From: Gordonia westfalica
GTDB lineage: Bacteria > Actinomycetota > Actinomycetes > Mycobacteriales > Mycobacteriaceae
DNA: 24,236 nt
Direction of reading: 5' to 3'
Assembly (NCBI RefSeq): GCF_900105725.1
Contig: NZ_FNLM01000023.1
Span: 1-24,236, forward strand
Part shown: positions 1-9,298 of the stretch, in pieces
Numbering within the stretch: position 1 is the stretch's first letter
How the letters are laid out: each line of letters begins with the position of its first letter
Program-made: the position numbers and the translations under genes
Notes under the pieces: model-generated
What the model was told of the DNA's origin: nothing
Seen by the model: only the letters and a program-made list of their open reading frames with translations
The model's database searches: none

Positions 1-12
1 AGGCTGAACTAG
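1..12 (+). CDS. 3' end of the 64-aa charged protein gene (arm A)
   Basis: Only the last three codons (Arg-Leu-Asn) and the TAG stop are present. The final G is shared with the GTG start of the next gene, as in the complete copies at 17599-17793 and 20168-20362. Confidence 0.7.
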   Translation, partial: RLN

Positions 13-384
13 TGGAGCTGATAGCCGACTGGGCACTTGTGGTGCTCGCCGTGCTGGCCACCGTCTACACCATCTGCTACGCCCGCATGGCAGTACTGGT
101 GGAAGGAGCGGGTGTCACTCATCTACCTAGGCAAGTCGACCCTGATGTCGCTGGTCTTTCTCCAGATCTCGGCGTCAGTGTGGGCGGGTACTGACTATCC
201 GGGGCGGGCGTGGATTCGATTCATCCTGTACTCGGGTGGCGCCGTGATGATGCTCGCGCTCCTGGTGATGCTGCTGGTGTTGCAGTACAAGACCCGCCGT
301 GACCGTTGGGCGGCAGGCGACTTCCGCCGGCCATGGCAAGTGTGGCGCGACGAGATCCGAGCATGGTGGGCAGGACGGTCATGA
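12..384 (+). pseudogene. Three-helix membrane protein, arm A copy with one extra base
   Basis: Same gene as 17228-17599. An extra C near position 83 shifts the frame after about 24 residues. The remainder, including the second and third membrane helices, is read in the frame that ends at 384. The insertion lies in a C run and is absent from arms B and C, so it is probably a reading error and not a mutation. Confidence 0.75.
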
Positions 385-1070
385 TCGAACTTCTCTGGGT
401 CGACGGAACTTGGGCACCCGCGGCGGCTCCCGCGTCGGAGGCGCTGCGCCGCGCGCTCGACCCCCGCAAGGTGAAGTTCACGTATGTGCCGTACCCGGCC
501 GACTTCGGCCCGGCGACCGGCATGGGCGACCTGTCGTATGAGGAGTCGAAAGCGATCGGCGCGGCAGCGTTGGATCGAGCTGTCACCGAATCCCGCGAAC
601 TCGTGGTCGTCGGCGGCTACAGTGCGGGCGCGCGGTCGCAGTGAAGTACGCGCGCGACATCCTGCCTCGGCGGCCTCGCATCAGGTGCTCGCCGTCGCGA
701 CGCTGGGCGACCCGCACACGCCGGTGCATCACGGCCGGTCCGGGATCGCCGGGGCGCTGCACGTCCCGCGGCCTCGGTTCACCGAGTGGCGCCGGTGATC
801 CGATCGCCGACCTGCCGCTAGGTTCACCGCTGCGCACGGTCGCCGACCTAACCGGGTGGATGTCGGTGCGCACACCCGAGGCCGCCCGCGCCTGGCGTTC
901 AAGACCGCTGAACGTCTGGCGGTGGCGCAGCCGTGGTGGAATCCGTTCCGCTGGCCGATTTCGCGCGTGCGGGGAGGACATCCGCAACTATCTCGGCACT
1001 GCGCATTCACGGACTACGACGGTGTGGCCACGCTAAGCGGTTGGCCCGCATGATCGAAGGGGTGAGTTAG
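381..1070 (+). pseudogene. Lysin-B-like hydrolase, arm A copy with multiple deletions
   Basis: Same gene as 16530-17231 but 12 nt shorter through many single-base losses in G and C runs, for example in the stretches around 416-430 and 628-632. No single frame covers it. The serine motif Gly-Tyr-Ser-Ala-Gly is still encoded in the first part. The ATGA overlap with the upstream gene and the stop at 1068-1070 are intact. Confidence 0.75.
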
Positions 1071-1072
1071 CC

Positions 1073-1733
1073 ATTACAGCTCCAGATCAGCCCGGTGCTG
1101 TGTACCGGGCAAATACTTCCTGCCGCGAACCGCCCGAACGGTGCCACGTCAGGCCTGTCGCAGTTCGCGAATGCGGATCAGGCGTTCTGGATGACTACGC
1201 GTACAACCAGTTCAATCCGAAGTTTAAGCATATGGGTGAGCCGGTTGATGTGATCCGGTTGTTGGCTCATGCGGCGACGGCGAACATTGCGTCGATCATC
1301 AACGGCATTTTCAATGGCTGGTTTGGTGGCGGTTCGGTTGGTGATCCGCAAGAGGTTCAGTACACGATCCAGGCCATCGCTGACGCCGTCCTCAACGGCT
1401 ACAACGTGGAAACCAAGGTCACGTCGGGTACGTGGACGAAACCTGAAAACATCACCGAACTGATCGTGGTCTCATCGGATGTGGGAAGAACGGTTCGGAC
1501 GGCACCTCCAGTACCACCACCCGCGCAGCTGGCGGCCTCGGCGGTGGATACATTTTCCAGCAACTCGACCCCGAATCAGTGGATTCGAGTACGCCTTACG
1601 TCGTTGGCACGAATGGCAATCCGTCCAGTTTCGGCACCCATATCACCACGACCCCAGGCAGGGTGGGATCTCGACATCGTTCGGCTATTCACCCACCACA
1701 TCCCTGCCGGGGAACGGCGGCGGTGGTGGTCTA
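1073..1733 (+). pseudogene. Glycine-rich minor tail protein, N-terminal part (arm A, cut by the IS)
   Basis: Same gene as 15862-16527, starting at the ATT at 1073 and cut by the IS630-type element after TA 1732-1733. Several single-base losses break the frame here, while arm B stays open to the insertion. One copied base is informative: the run of four C near 1569-1572 is intact here as in B, which shows that the three-C version in arm C is the error. Confidence 0.75.
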
Positions 1734-2856
1734 GTGTCCTGAGTCATTAATTGTCATTCGGTTGATAGACTGGGGAATGGCAACCCGGGGTCCGCGAGCA
1801 GTGGATATTGTTCTGACCGATGACGAGCCGTGAGCTCGAAGGGTGGCGCGTCGGCGAACGACGGCCTCGGTTTGGCGATGCGATCACGAATCGTTCTCGC
1901 TGCCGCAGATGGCGGGTCGAATACCGAAGTGGCACAACGACTCGGCCTCAACCGAGGTACCGTGCGGCGATGGCGAGGCCGGTTCGTCGAGCACCGCTGC
2001 GAGGGTTGCTCGACGAACCCCGGCCGGGCGACCTCGAACCGTCGGCGACGAGCAGATCAAAGACCTGATCACCGCAACTCTCGAGACCACTCCGAAGAAT
2101 GCGACACACTGGTCGACTCGGTCGATGGCTGAGCATCTCGACATGTCGCAGTCAACTGTTTCGCGTGTATGGAGAGCGTTCGGATTGGCTCCACACAAAC
2201 AGGATTCGTGGAAGCTGTCGAAAGATCCCATGTTCACCGAAAAGGTCCGCGACGTCGTCGGGCTCTACATGAACCCACCCGAACGTGCCTGGTGCTCTGC
2301 GTTGACGAGAAGACCCAGATCCAAGCGCTCGATCGCACCCAGCCGATCTTTCCCATGCTCCCGGGCACCCCGCAACGGGCCAGCCACGACTACGTGCGCA
2401 ACGGCACCTCCAGCCTGTACGCGGCGTTGGACATCGCGTCGGCAAAGTCATCGGTTCGCTTCACTCACGGCATCGCGCAACGGAATTCATCGGATTCCTC
2501 CGCAAGATCGACGCCGAGGTACCCGACGAGCTCGACGTCCACCTGGTCATGGACAATGCTCCACCCACAAGACACCCGCGGTCAAGCGATGGCTGACCGC
2601 GCACCCGCGGTTTGTTGTCCACTTCACCCCCACCAGCTCATCCTGGATGAACCTCGTCGAACGCTGGTTCGCCGAACTGACCACCAAGAAACTCCAACGC
2701 TCCACCCACCGCACCGTACGAGCACTCAATGCCGACATCAGAGCGTGGATCGAGACCTGGAACGACAACCCCCGCCCCTACGTGTGGGTCAAGACCGCTG
2801 ACCAGATCCTCGACTCCATCGCCCACTACTGCACACGAATTAATGACTCAGGACAC
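1734..2856 (+). mobile_element. IS630-family insertion sequence, arm A copy
   Basis: Same element as 14730-15861, at the same site. It is 9 nt shorter through point deletions. Both 19-bp terminal repeats are perfect and both flanks carry the TA duplication (1732-1733 and 2857-2858). Confidence 0.9.
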
Positions 2857-2859
2857 TAG
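1777..2859 (+). pseudogene. IS630 transposase, arm A copy with frameshifts
   Basis: Same gene as 14727-15818 but 9 nt shorter and open only in pieces. The ATG at 1777, the upstream TAGACT box (1766-1771) and the TAG stop formed with the target TA (2857-2859) are all preserved. The damage is confined to homopolymer-type losses. Confidence 0.8.
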
Positions 2860-3190
2860 CAGACTCCGGCACGAATGGTTTGGCGGGCGGGTCAACGCCT
2901 CTCGGCGCTGGTGGACTGCGGGGGCAGGTGCGCCTAGCGGTAACGGTGGACCCGGTGGTGCAGGCGCGAACGTGTCGCCGGCAACTCAAACGAAGTGTGG
3001 CGGCGCCGGTGGTGGTGGCGGTGGTGGTGGTGGCCGTGTCAGCTTCCTCAACTACAGCGGCGGAGCTGGCGGCCCGGGCGGCTATCCCGGCGGTGGTGGT
3101 GGCGGTGGTGGTGGTTCGAACGGCGGTACCGGCTCATTCGGCGCTGGCGGTATCGGCGCTACCGGTGTGATCTGGATCTTCTGGAGATGA
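2859..3190 (+). pseudogene. Glycine-rich minor tail protein, C-terminal part (arm A)
   Basis: Same gene part as 14396-14727. This copy has five G at 2920-2924 where arms B and C have four, and lacks one G just upstream (about 2911-2913) where B and C have three. Taking the longer run at each place gives one continuous glycine-rich frame from the insertion point to the TGA at 3188-3190. Arm A is therefore useful for correcting B. Confidence 0.75.
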
Positions 3191-3556
3191 GTATGAAACC
3201 AGCAACCCTTGTGGCTGAAGCTCTTCCGCATATGCCGCCGATCACGAACCTGTACTCCACGGAGGATGGGTTCCTGTTGGTGTTGGTGGTGGAAGTGCCT
3301 GACATGACTTCGATTCTCACCAGCATGGAATGCAGGTTCCCGTCTCGCGGTCGCATCTGAAACCGGATGTGTCGGTGTTCCTGTCGGATGAGCGTGGCCA
3401 GGTCATCGACTACGACGGTGACCCCGCCAACGGTTTGACCCCGATCCTGTCGACTGACTCGAAGTCGTTCGCGATGACCATCAACCCGACCTCGCCACCC
3501 ACGCTGATGCTTTGGCGGCACTCGGATATGAACTCACAGAACAGGAGACACCATGA
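3187..3556 (+). pseudogene. 123-aa virion protein, arm A copy with two deletions
   Basis: Same gene as 14028-14399 but two bases short: one G lost near 3326 and one C near 3487. The ATGA overlaps at both ends (3187-3190 and 3553-3556) are preserved. Confidence 0.75.
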
Positions 3557-3909
3557 CCACCGTCACCCTCGGATGGGAGGGAACGAAAGCGGAAATCCCC
3601 TCTACCAGAACAGTGACCTGGTTTTCTCCTCGACCCATCGACGCCACCTCCGGCAACATCACATCGTGGCCGGTCGGTGCAGCATCGACCCTCTACTTTT
3701 TCGAAGGCGACCCCGTCCGGAACGCCACCACCCCCATCATCTCCATCCCCGGCGTGGTGGAACCACCCTCCATCGACTATGTGGTGCAACAGGAAACGCT
3801 GGCCCCCATCATCGGGCGGGCCACCCACTTCCTGCTCACGGTGTCGATGCCCGAAACCCCCACCCAGGAATATCCCCTCTACTACGGGAAAGCAGTCCGC
3901 CGTGTCTGA
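3553..3909 (+). CDS. 119-aa beta-sandwich-like virion protein, arm A copy
   Basis: Same gene as 13672-14031. Three single-base losses between about 3597 and 3645 cancel out, so the frame stays open at 118 residues, but residues about 17-28 are misread compared with arm B. The remaining sequence to the C-terminus matches. Confidence 0.7.
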   Translation: MTTVTLGWEGTKAEIPSTRTVTWFSPRPIDATSGNITSWPVGAASTLYFFEGDPVRNATTPIISIPGVVEPPSIDYVVQQETLAPIIGRATHFLLTVSMPETPTQEYPLYYGKAVRRV

Positions 3910-4024
3910 GTGGACCGACGACAACGGCACCCGACATTGGATCGACGATCACGGGCGGGAACACGTCGACCTCACCGCCGAACAAACCCTCCACCTCGAC
4001 ATCAACTACAACCTAGGAGAATGA
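3902..4024 (+). CDS. 40-aa acidic/His-rich small protein, arm A copy
   Basis: Intact and identical in translation to the copy at 13557-13679. It starts at a GTG (3902) inside the end of the preceding gene and stops at TGA 4022-4024, one base before the next ATG. Confidence 0.65.
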   Translation: MSEWTDDNGTRHWIDDHGREHVDLTAEQTLHLDINYNLGE

Positions 4025-4025
4025 C

Positions 4026-4369
4026 ATGGCACTCGCCACCAACGCGATGAAAACCGCCCTGCTCAATGCGTATGCAGCGCAGGGAACGTGGATTTCCCTG
4101 CACACCGCCGACCCCGGCAGCACCGGCGCATCCGAGGTGTCGGGCGGTACCCCCGCGTATGCCCGCCAGCAGACGACCTGGGGACTCCGGCGTCGGGTTC
4201 CATGACCGGGTCGAAGGTGTCGATCAACGTGCCCGCCACCACCGTCGTCGCGGCCGGCGTGTACTCGGCGCAAACCTCCGGCACCTATTTGGACAAACTG
4301 TCCATCCCCTCCACCACAGTCAGTGCGAACGCCACCATCGACGTCACCCCCACGATCACCATCACGTAG
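4026..4369 (+). pseudogene. 114-aa minor tail-type protein, arm A copy with one deletion
   Basis: Same gene as 13211-13555. One G is missing from the run near 4180-4183 (four here, five in arm B), which breaks the frame between the HTADPG-containing N-terminal half and the beta-rich C-terminal half. Start, ribosome site (AGGAGA) and stop are intact. Confidence 0.8.
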
Positions 4370-5683
4370 ATGATCGTTCTGGCAGGCAGGGTGGTGACGG
4401 CAGTCCCCAACCGTCCCTACCTGTTTACGGCGGTACCGGTTCCGCGGGTGGGTGTGGTGCTACCTGCTGCACCCCACACGCGGGTGGTGGTACCGGAAGC
4501 CCGGCACACTGGGGTGAGGTTGCCGACGGCCCCGCACTATCGGACCCGCCGGCCCCGCACCAAAGAACGGTTGATGTCCGGCAACACCATCACCGTCACC
4601 GCTGCGGGTGTGGTGTACGCCCGACTCTGCGTGGACTATGCGGAGCAATCCGTCCAGGTGGGGCAGTCCGGGAAACTCGGTGTCGGCATAGCCGGTACCG
4701 GTTCGGGTGTGGTGGCTGGTGTGGGTGTGGTGCGTGCCCGTTACACCCTGACCGCAACCAACACCATCACCACCGACACCAGCAGCGATGGCCGCGCCCG
4801 CTACACACTCGACGCTACACAAGCGACCACTGTCACCCCTGCAGCGTCGACGGCAACTCTCTACACCCTGACCGCCACACAAGACATCACCATCACCCAA
4901 CCTGTCGTCACCCGCCCACGCATTGAGCTGGATGCAGCACAAGACATGGTGGTGGCGCCGACAGCATCGTCAGTGCCATCGGTGGGATCGGTGAATGCGG
5001 ATGCCTCCCAAACGTTCGAGGTGACGTCTGTGGCGGTGGTGAGGGTACGACACACCATCTCCGCCACCCAAACCACCACCGTGGGGCAGGCCACCGAACT
5101 GGGTGGCCTACGCGTACCGTTAGCCGCTTCTCAAACGGTGGCTGCCGACCAAACCGGTACGGCGCGGGCACGCTACACGCTGGCGGCACTGCAAACCATT
5201 AATGTCGCCGACACCGCAGACCTGCGCCCCCAGCTCGCCGCCGCCAACACTGTGACTGTCACTGGCACAGCCACATCCCGACCCCGCCACACCCTGACCG
5301 GCACCAACAGTGCTGCAACATCGAGTGCCGCGACCGCCACCCTCGTCACGTTCACCCGTCAACGCATGCAGAACGGGTCAGTATCGAACTCGTTCCTCCC
5401 GTATGTGCAGGTGACCGGGTTCACCTCTGACCCCACCTATCCGGCGACGGTCACCAACAATGCGCTCGTCGTGAAGGGCGCCGGGAACGTCACCCTCACC
5501 TGGTCGGCGACTGGTAACGGCAACATCAAAATCCAACGCAACGGTGTCGACGTCGGCAGCGTCGGACTCACCGGCACAGTGTCGTTGACCGTCGCCGCAG
5601 GCGACCAACTCACCATGTGGCATGCCTCGAATGGCGGACCTCAGTCAGTGTCTGGCTGCTGGATCAACATCACCCCCGCATAA
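4370..5683 (+). CDS. 437-aa repeat-rich virion protein, arm A copy
   Basis: Open along its whole length with the same translation as 11897-13210, making it the longest gene to survive intact in arm A. The ATG directly follows the preceding stop. See the arm B entry for repeat structure and interpretation. Confidence 0.85.
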   Translation: MIVLAGRVVTAVPNRPYLFTAVPVPRVGVVLPAAPHTRVVVPEARHTGVRLPTAPHYRTRRPRTKERLMSGNTITVTAAGVVYARLCVDYAEQSVQVGQSGKLGVGIAGTGSGVVAGVGVVRARYTLTATNTITTDTSSDGRARYTLDATQATTVTPAASTATLYTLTATQDITITQPVVTRPRIELDAAQDMVVAPTASSVPSVGSVNADASQTFEVTSVAVVRVRHTISATQTTTVGQATELGGLRVPLAASQTVAADQTGTARARYTLAALQTINVADTADLRPQLAAANTVTVTGTATSRPRHTLTGTNSAATSSAATATLVTFTRQRMQNGSVSNSFLPYVQVTGFTSDPTYPATVTNNALVVKGAGNVTLTWSATGNGNIKIQRNGVDVGSVGLTGTVSLTVAAGDQLTMWHASNGGPQSVSGCWINITPA

Positions 5684-5726
5684 GGCGCCCGTCTGCGGTA
5701 CCCCCCTCCTGTTCGAAAGGAAGTTC

Positions 5727-8279
5727 ATGTCCGGACGTTTGACTGGTGTGTATCAGCTCCCCGATGGGGGTTCCCGCCGCGGGATTCGAAACTGTGGATT
5801 CGGGTGCCGGTGGACCGCAACAACGCTGGGGTGACCGTGTACTCGGCGCCCACCGTCATCCCCATCAACCCGCCCACGCACCCGTCCGCCCCTGGTTTCT
5901 ACGACTCGGGGTTGCTCCCTGAGGGTCCGTACCAGGTGCAGAAGGCGATCTTCGGGGCGAAGGATTACCGGTCGAAGTGGTATTCGGTTGTCCTGACAGA
6001 AGGTTCGCACACGCTGCAGGAGTTGATCGAGGACTACGACCCCGACGCCTACACCCCAGCCGTGGTGAACGCTGTCGCCACCCTGCGGGACGAGACCCGC
6101 ACGGCCCGTGATGAGGCAGCCCAAATCCTGGAGGACGTGACGGCAGGTGCGGTACCGGATTCGGCGGTGGCATCGAAGATCACCGCCGAGGGGTCTGCCT
6201 CCCGTGCCGCGGTCGATGCCCGTGTCGCAGCAGGCACCACAGGCTTCCTCACACAAGAGGTAGCTGAGGAAACTTATGCTCCGCGCGTGGGGGGCGTGTT
6301 CTTCGTCGGCGAGCACGGTCTCGTGGGTGACTGGGCCGGGGTGATGCCAACTCGGGGAGTGGCACTAATGACACCGCCGCGTTGACTGATCTCATCGCTG
6401 CCGTGCCTGACGGTTCGACGATCGTCTTCGATGCCACCAAGACCTACCGCCTCGACCCCTTGTCGATCACCGGTAAGTCACTCACGCTCGACTTCAATGG
6501 CGCACGGGTTGTGACGAAAACGATGGACTCCGGCGACCTGTCGGTGGCCAGCCCCTTTATCTCGTGGTCGTCCACCGTCGGCCCTGAGGTTGATCTCAGC
6601 AGCTCGGGGTTCGCCCGTGGAGCTACCGAGGTAATCACGAACCCTTTCTCAGGATCGAACGGGTTCTCAACCGACGACCTGGTCATCGTCCGTGACCGAT
6701 ACCCCGTCGCCCGGTGGGACACTGGCGCGAACGCCTCGTGGGTCGGACGCGGCGAGGTCAACATCGTGCAGTCGATCACGCCGTCCACAGGAACCGTGCG
6801 CCTCCGCATCCCCCTCAGCCACCAGTACCAGGCCAACTTCTCCGTGGTCCCCACGCTGCAACGCATCTCGACCCCGGTCCGTCCGGTCGTCAAGAACATC
6901 GGACTCATCATCGACACCAACCCCGACGGCATGTACACCGGGGACATCGAGACCTCAGGCGGTCACCTGTTCTACTTCTACGCCTGCGTGGACCCCCGAG
7001 TGGAGAACGTGCGCGCCGAGGGGTGGGAGAACCACATCGTCAACTTCAACAAGTGCCTGCGCCCGCGAACCATCGACATCGAGGGGCGAAACCCATTCCA
7101 GACAGGATCAGGGCACGGGTACATCGGGCGCATGACTCACTGCGTCGATGGCGAGTTCACCCGTAGCGTCGCCTACGGGACACGACACGTCGCCAACTAC
7201 GTGGCGTCGGCGCGGTGTGGGTCGCGGTCGTGCCGGTCGTACCGCCCCGCTGGGGTGTCCTACCAGACCCACGGACTGCGGTCACGCGACATCTACTCGG
7301 TCGATGACACCGTGGTCGGCGGCGACTCGTCGGGCTGGTCACACGGCAACACCACCTACGCGGGCGACTACGGGTATCGCATTCTACGACCGCGCTACTA
7401 CGGCACCAACAACGGTGTTCTCGCGCGCTGCGGCAGCACTGGTACACGCATCATCGACCCCGAGATTCACACCACAGCCAAGGGCGTGGAGGTGTCGAGC
7501 CTCGCGTCAGACGTGATCGTGGACCTCACCCAGGGGACCATCGAGATATTCGGAGAAGCGGGGACGTCCTACGCGGTACACGCCGCCGATGTCAACGGCA
7601 GCGGCGAGTACAAGCCGGGCTCGGTCACCGTCCACGGCCCCGGCGATCTCGTTGGAACTCGCGCCCTGGTGTCCCTCGACGTGACTGGTGCGGCCCGCAT
7701 AGGTGGCGTCGAGTACGACCAGGGCGACGACCAGTTGCAGCGATGGGACGGCACCGACTGGGCCGAAGTCGAATCCGGTGGCGCAGCAGGCGTCACGCTC
7801 GATACCGACCAGACGATCACCGGGGCGAAGTCGATGGCCGAGGTGGGATTCTTCGGCACGTCCGCGCTCGGCACGAAGCCGTCCGCAACAGACGACCTCG
7901 GCACCGTCCTGTCCAGCCTTGGACTTCGCACTGCTGGTGGTGCGTATCCGATCACGACCTCGGGGCGGTCGCTCTCACAGGCGGATTCCGTACCGGGCTC
8001 GGCAATCGATCCGGTACCTACAACATCACCACCAACACCGCGCCGTTCAACATGTGCGATGCCAGTGGTGGAGCGTTCACGATCTCACTGCCGAACACCG
8101 GATCGGCTGGGTATCGCTTCACTATCAAGAAGATCGACGCCTCAGCCAACGCGGTCACCGTGTCCGCGCCGATCGGCATCGACGGTGTGCCGACCCTCGT
8201 GCTCACCGATCAGTGGGAGTGGGTGGAGGTCGTCAGCACTTTCACCACAGGCCAGTACATGATCGTCGGTCGGGGCTGA
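5727..8279 (+). pseudogene. Tail fibre, arm A copy with three frameshifts
   Basis: Same gene as 9299-11853. Frame breaks occur at the G runs 5766-5770 (shared with arm B), 6338-6341 and 7962-7965 (both one G short of arm B). Between them the long central stretch carrying the beta-helix is open. The ATG at 5727 follows a good ribosome site (AAAGGAAG). Confidence 0.8.
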
Positions 8280-8312
8280 CCCCCGCCCATAACCGGAATC
8301 GGGACACCGCTG

Positions 8313-8540
8313 TCACGGCTCCCAGGCGTCGCCGAGTACCGCGGCGAGCCGGTCGGTGAGGTCCGGGGCCTCGGCGCGCTGGGAGTAGACCACGTCGTCG
8401 CATTCGACGGCGAGTGCGAGTAGGTCGGGGTCGGGTGGTGTCCATCCGCCGTCGGTGGCTTGTGTCATTTCGGCTTGCTGGCGGCGCATCTGTGCGCGTA
8501 TGGCTTCGGCTGCGGCGCGTAGTACGTCCCGATCGGTCAC
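8313..8540 (-). CDS. 75-aa helical protein of unknown function, arm A copy
   Basis: Intact and identical in translation to 9038-9265. It faces the tail-fibre gene, with 33 nt between the two stops. The GTG start is at 8540 on the minus strand. Confidence 0.65.
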   Translation of the reverse strand: MTDRDVLRAAAEAIRAQMRRQQAEMTQATDGGWTPPDPDLLALAVECDDVVYSQRAEAPDLTDRLAAVLGDAWEP

Positions 8541-8750
8541 CAGGTGATCATACGGGTTTCGTGAAATGTGTTGCGCTGCAACAGAAGTCGATGCTACTGT
8601 TATCTCACAAGTTCAGAGCGGGTGAGGTTCAGGAACACACACTGATCGTCGGAGCGCGATGCGCCGGCCACTGATAGGTGGAACCCGATCGCAGAGCGTC
8701 ATGATGCGACACCCGCTCTGAACTTGGACAACCTTGAACGCGTGAGGGGG
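8541..8750. other. Intergenic region between the 75-aa gene and junction 1 (arm A)
   Basis: No gene was found. It holds the promoter side of the 75-aa gene, one pair of the 16-bp inverted repeat (8609-8624 and 8710-8725), and a damaged version of the terminator at 8737-8760 in which 11 nt of the left stem are missing. A further 7 nt are missing near 8681 compared with arm B. Confidence 0.7.
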
Positions 8751-8809
8751 GCGTTTTCTTGCGTTGAGGGGAACCCCGCCACCCCGCGGCTGCAACGCAA
8801 AGAAAACGC
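8751..8809. repeat. Junction 1: hairpin joining arms A and B
   Basis: The left stem is 8751-8766 and the right stem 8793-8809. They are reverse complements over 17 positions, apart from one T missing on the left. A 26-nt loop (8767-8792) belongs to neither arm. Beyond the stem the match continues for the whole of both arms. A short natural inverted repeat here could let a 3' end fold back and prime copying of its own template, which would produce this geometry. Confidence 0.85.
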
Positions 8810-8834
8810 CACCCTCACGAGAGGATGGGGCGTT
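8799..8834 (-). terminator. Probable intrinsic terminator at the end of the late operon
   Basis: On the minus strand, AACGCC...CCTC (from 8834) pairs with GAGG...GGCGTT across a TCGT loop and a small internal bulge, and is followed by a T-rich tail TTTTCTTT (8806-8799). That is the form of a rho-independent terminator for transcripts running out of the tail-fibre direction. It lies about 465 nt past the tail-fibre stop, so it may instead end a short transcript from the intergenic region. Confidence 0.55.
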
Positions 8835-8845
8835 CAAGGTTGTCC

Positions 8846-8969
8846 AAGTTCAGAGCGGGTGTCGCATCATGACGCTCTGCGATCGGGTTCCCAGTGTTTC
8901 CTATCAGTGGCCGGCGCATCGCGCTCCGACGATCAGTGTGTGTTCCTGAACCTCACCCGCTCTGAACTT
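8846..8969. repeat. 16-bp perfect inverted repeat with a 92-nt spacer, intergenic
   Basis: AAGTTCAGAGCGGGTG at 8846-8861 is repeated as its exact reverse complement at 8954-8969. The match stops sharply at both ends. The same pair is in arm A at 8609-8624 and 8710-8725. The region between holds no credible gene. It could be a pair of protein-binding sites or the closing stem of a structured RNA; the sequence alone does not decide. Confidence 0.7.
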
Positions 8970-9025
8970 GTGAGATAACAGTAGCATCGACTTCTGTTGC
9001 AGCGCAACACATTTCACGAAACCCG

Positions 9026-9031
9026 TATGAT
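9026..9031 (+). promoter_or_regulatory. Probable -10 box for a leaderless transcript of the 75-aa gene
   Basis: TATGAT lies six bases before the GTG start, so transcription would begin at or beside the start codon. Leaderless genes with this spacing are common in actinobacteria. No clear -35 box is seen at the usual distance, and there is no ribosome-binding site, which fits a leaderless message. Confidence 0.5.
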
Positions 9032-9037
9032 CACCTG

Positions 9038-9265
9038 GTGACCGATCGGGACGTACTACGCGCCGCAGCCGAAGCCATACGCGCACAGATGCGCCGCCAG
9101 CAAGCCGAAATGACACAAGCCACCGACGGCGGATGGACACCACCCGACCCCGACCTACTCGCACTCGCCGTCGAATGCGACGACGTGGTCTACTCCCAGC
9201 GCGCCGAGGCCCCGGACCTCACCGACCGGCTCGCCGCGGTACTCGGCGACGCCTGGGAGCCGTGA
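9038..9265 (+). CDS. 75-aa helical protein of unknown function, opposing the late operon
   Basis: A small acidic protein starting at GTG 9038, directly downstream of a TATGAT box. The N-terminal third is a predicted amphipathic helix rich in Ala, Arg and Gln (about residues 5-27). A Pro-Pro-Asp-Pro stretch follows (about 35-38), then a Leu/Ala/Asp-rich segment that may form two further helices (about 39-70). No membrane segment, catalytic motif or recognised domain is visible. It runs towards the tail fibre, with stops 33 nt apart, and is the only gene in the unit on the opposite strand. It could be expressed separately from the late genes, for instance in lysogeny, but nothing in the sequence proves that. 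It is intact in both arms that cover it. Confidence 0.65.
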   Translation: MTDRDVLRAAAEAIRAQMRRQQAEMTQATDGGWTPPDPDLLALAVECDDVVYSQRAEAPDLTDRLAAVLGDAWEP

Positions 9266-9298
9266 CAGCGGTGTCCCGATTCCGGTTATGGGCGGGGG

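Larger units (their letters stand above)
1..8766 (+). repeat. Arm A: first copy of the 10.2-kb phage unit, plus orientation, error-rich
   Basis: This stretch matches the reverse complement of 8793-17610 along its whole length, gene for gene. It is 52 nt shorter than that segment because of many scattered small deletions, mostly one base and mostly in G or C runs, plus losses of 7 nt near 8681 and 11 nt near 8739. The first base corresponds to 17610 in arm B and 20351 in arm C. Genes that are open in B are broken here at sites with no other sign of decay, so arm A is best treated as a low-accuracy reading of the same DNA. Confidence 0.95.

Noticed and set aside
2995..3200. Trp/Arg and Val repeat proteins over the glycine tract
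   Set aside because: These are the other two frames of GGT/GGC repeats coding for glycine. They are composition artefacts.
4066..4926. His-rich 286-residue frame
   Set aside because: It is a shadow of the Thr/Ala-rich repeat protein (ACC codons read as CAC) and runs through a frame error in arm A.
8700..8850. Covalently closed hairpin telomere of a linear plasmid-prophage giving a head-to-head dimer
   Set aside because: The centre has a 26-nt unmatched loop and no protelomerase gene is visible. The second junction is of another type and lies within a gene. Two different turns fit copying errors better.
8904..9164. 86-residue minus-strand frame across the intergenic region and the 75-aa gene (also 8414-8674)
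   Set aside because: It runs antisense through the 75-aa gene with an Arg/Val/Trp-rich composition typical of shadow frames in GC-rich DNA, and covers the inverted repeat without any recognisable domain.
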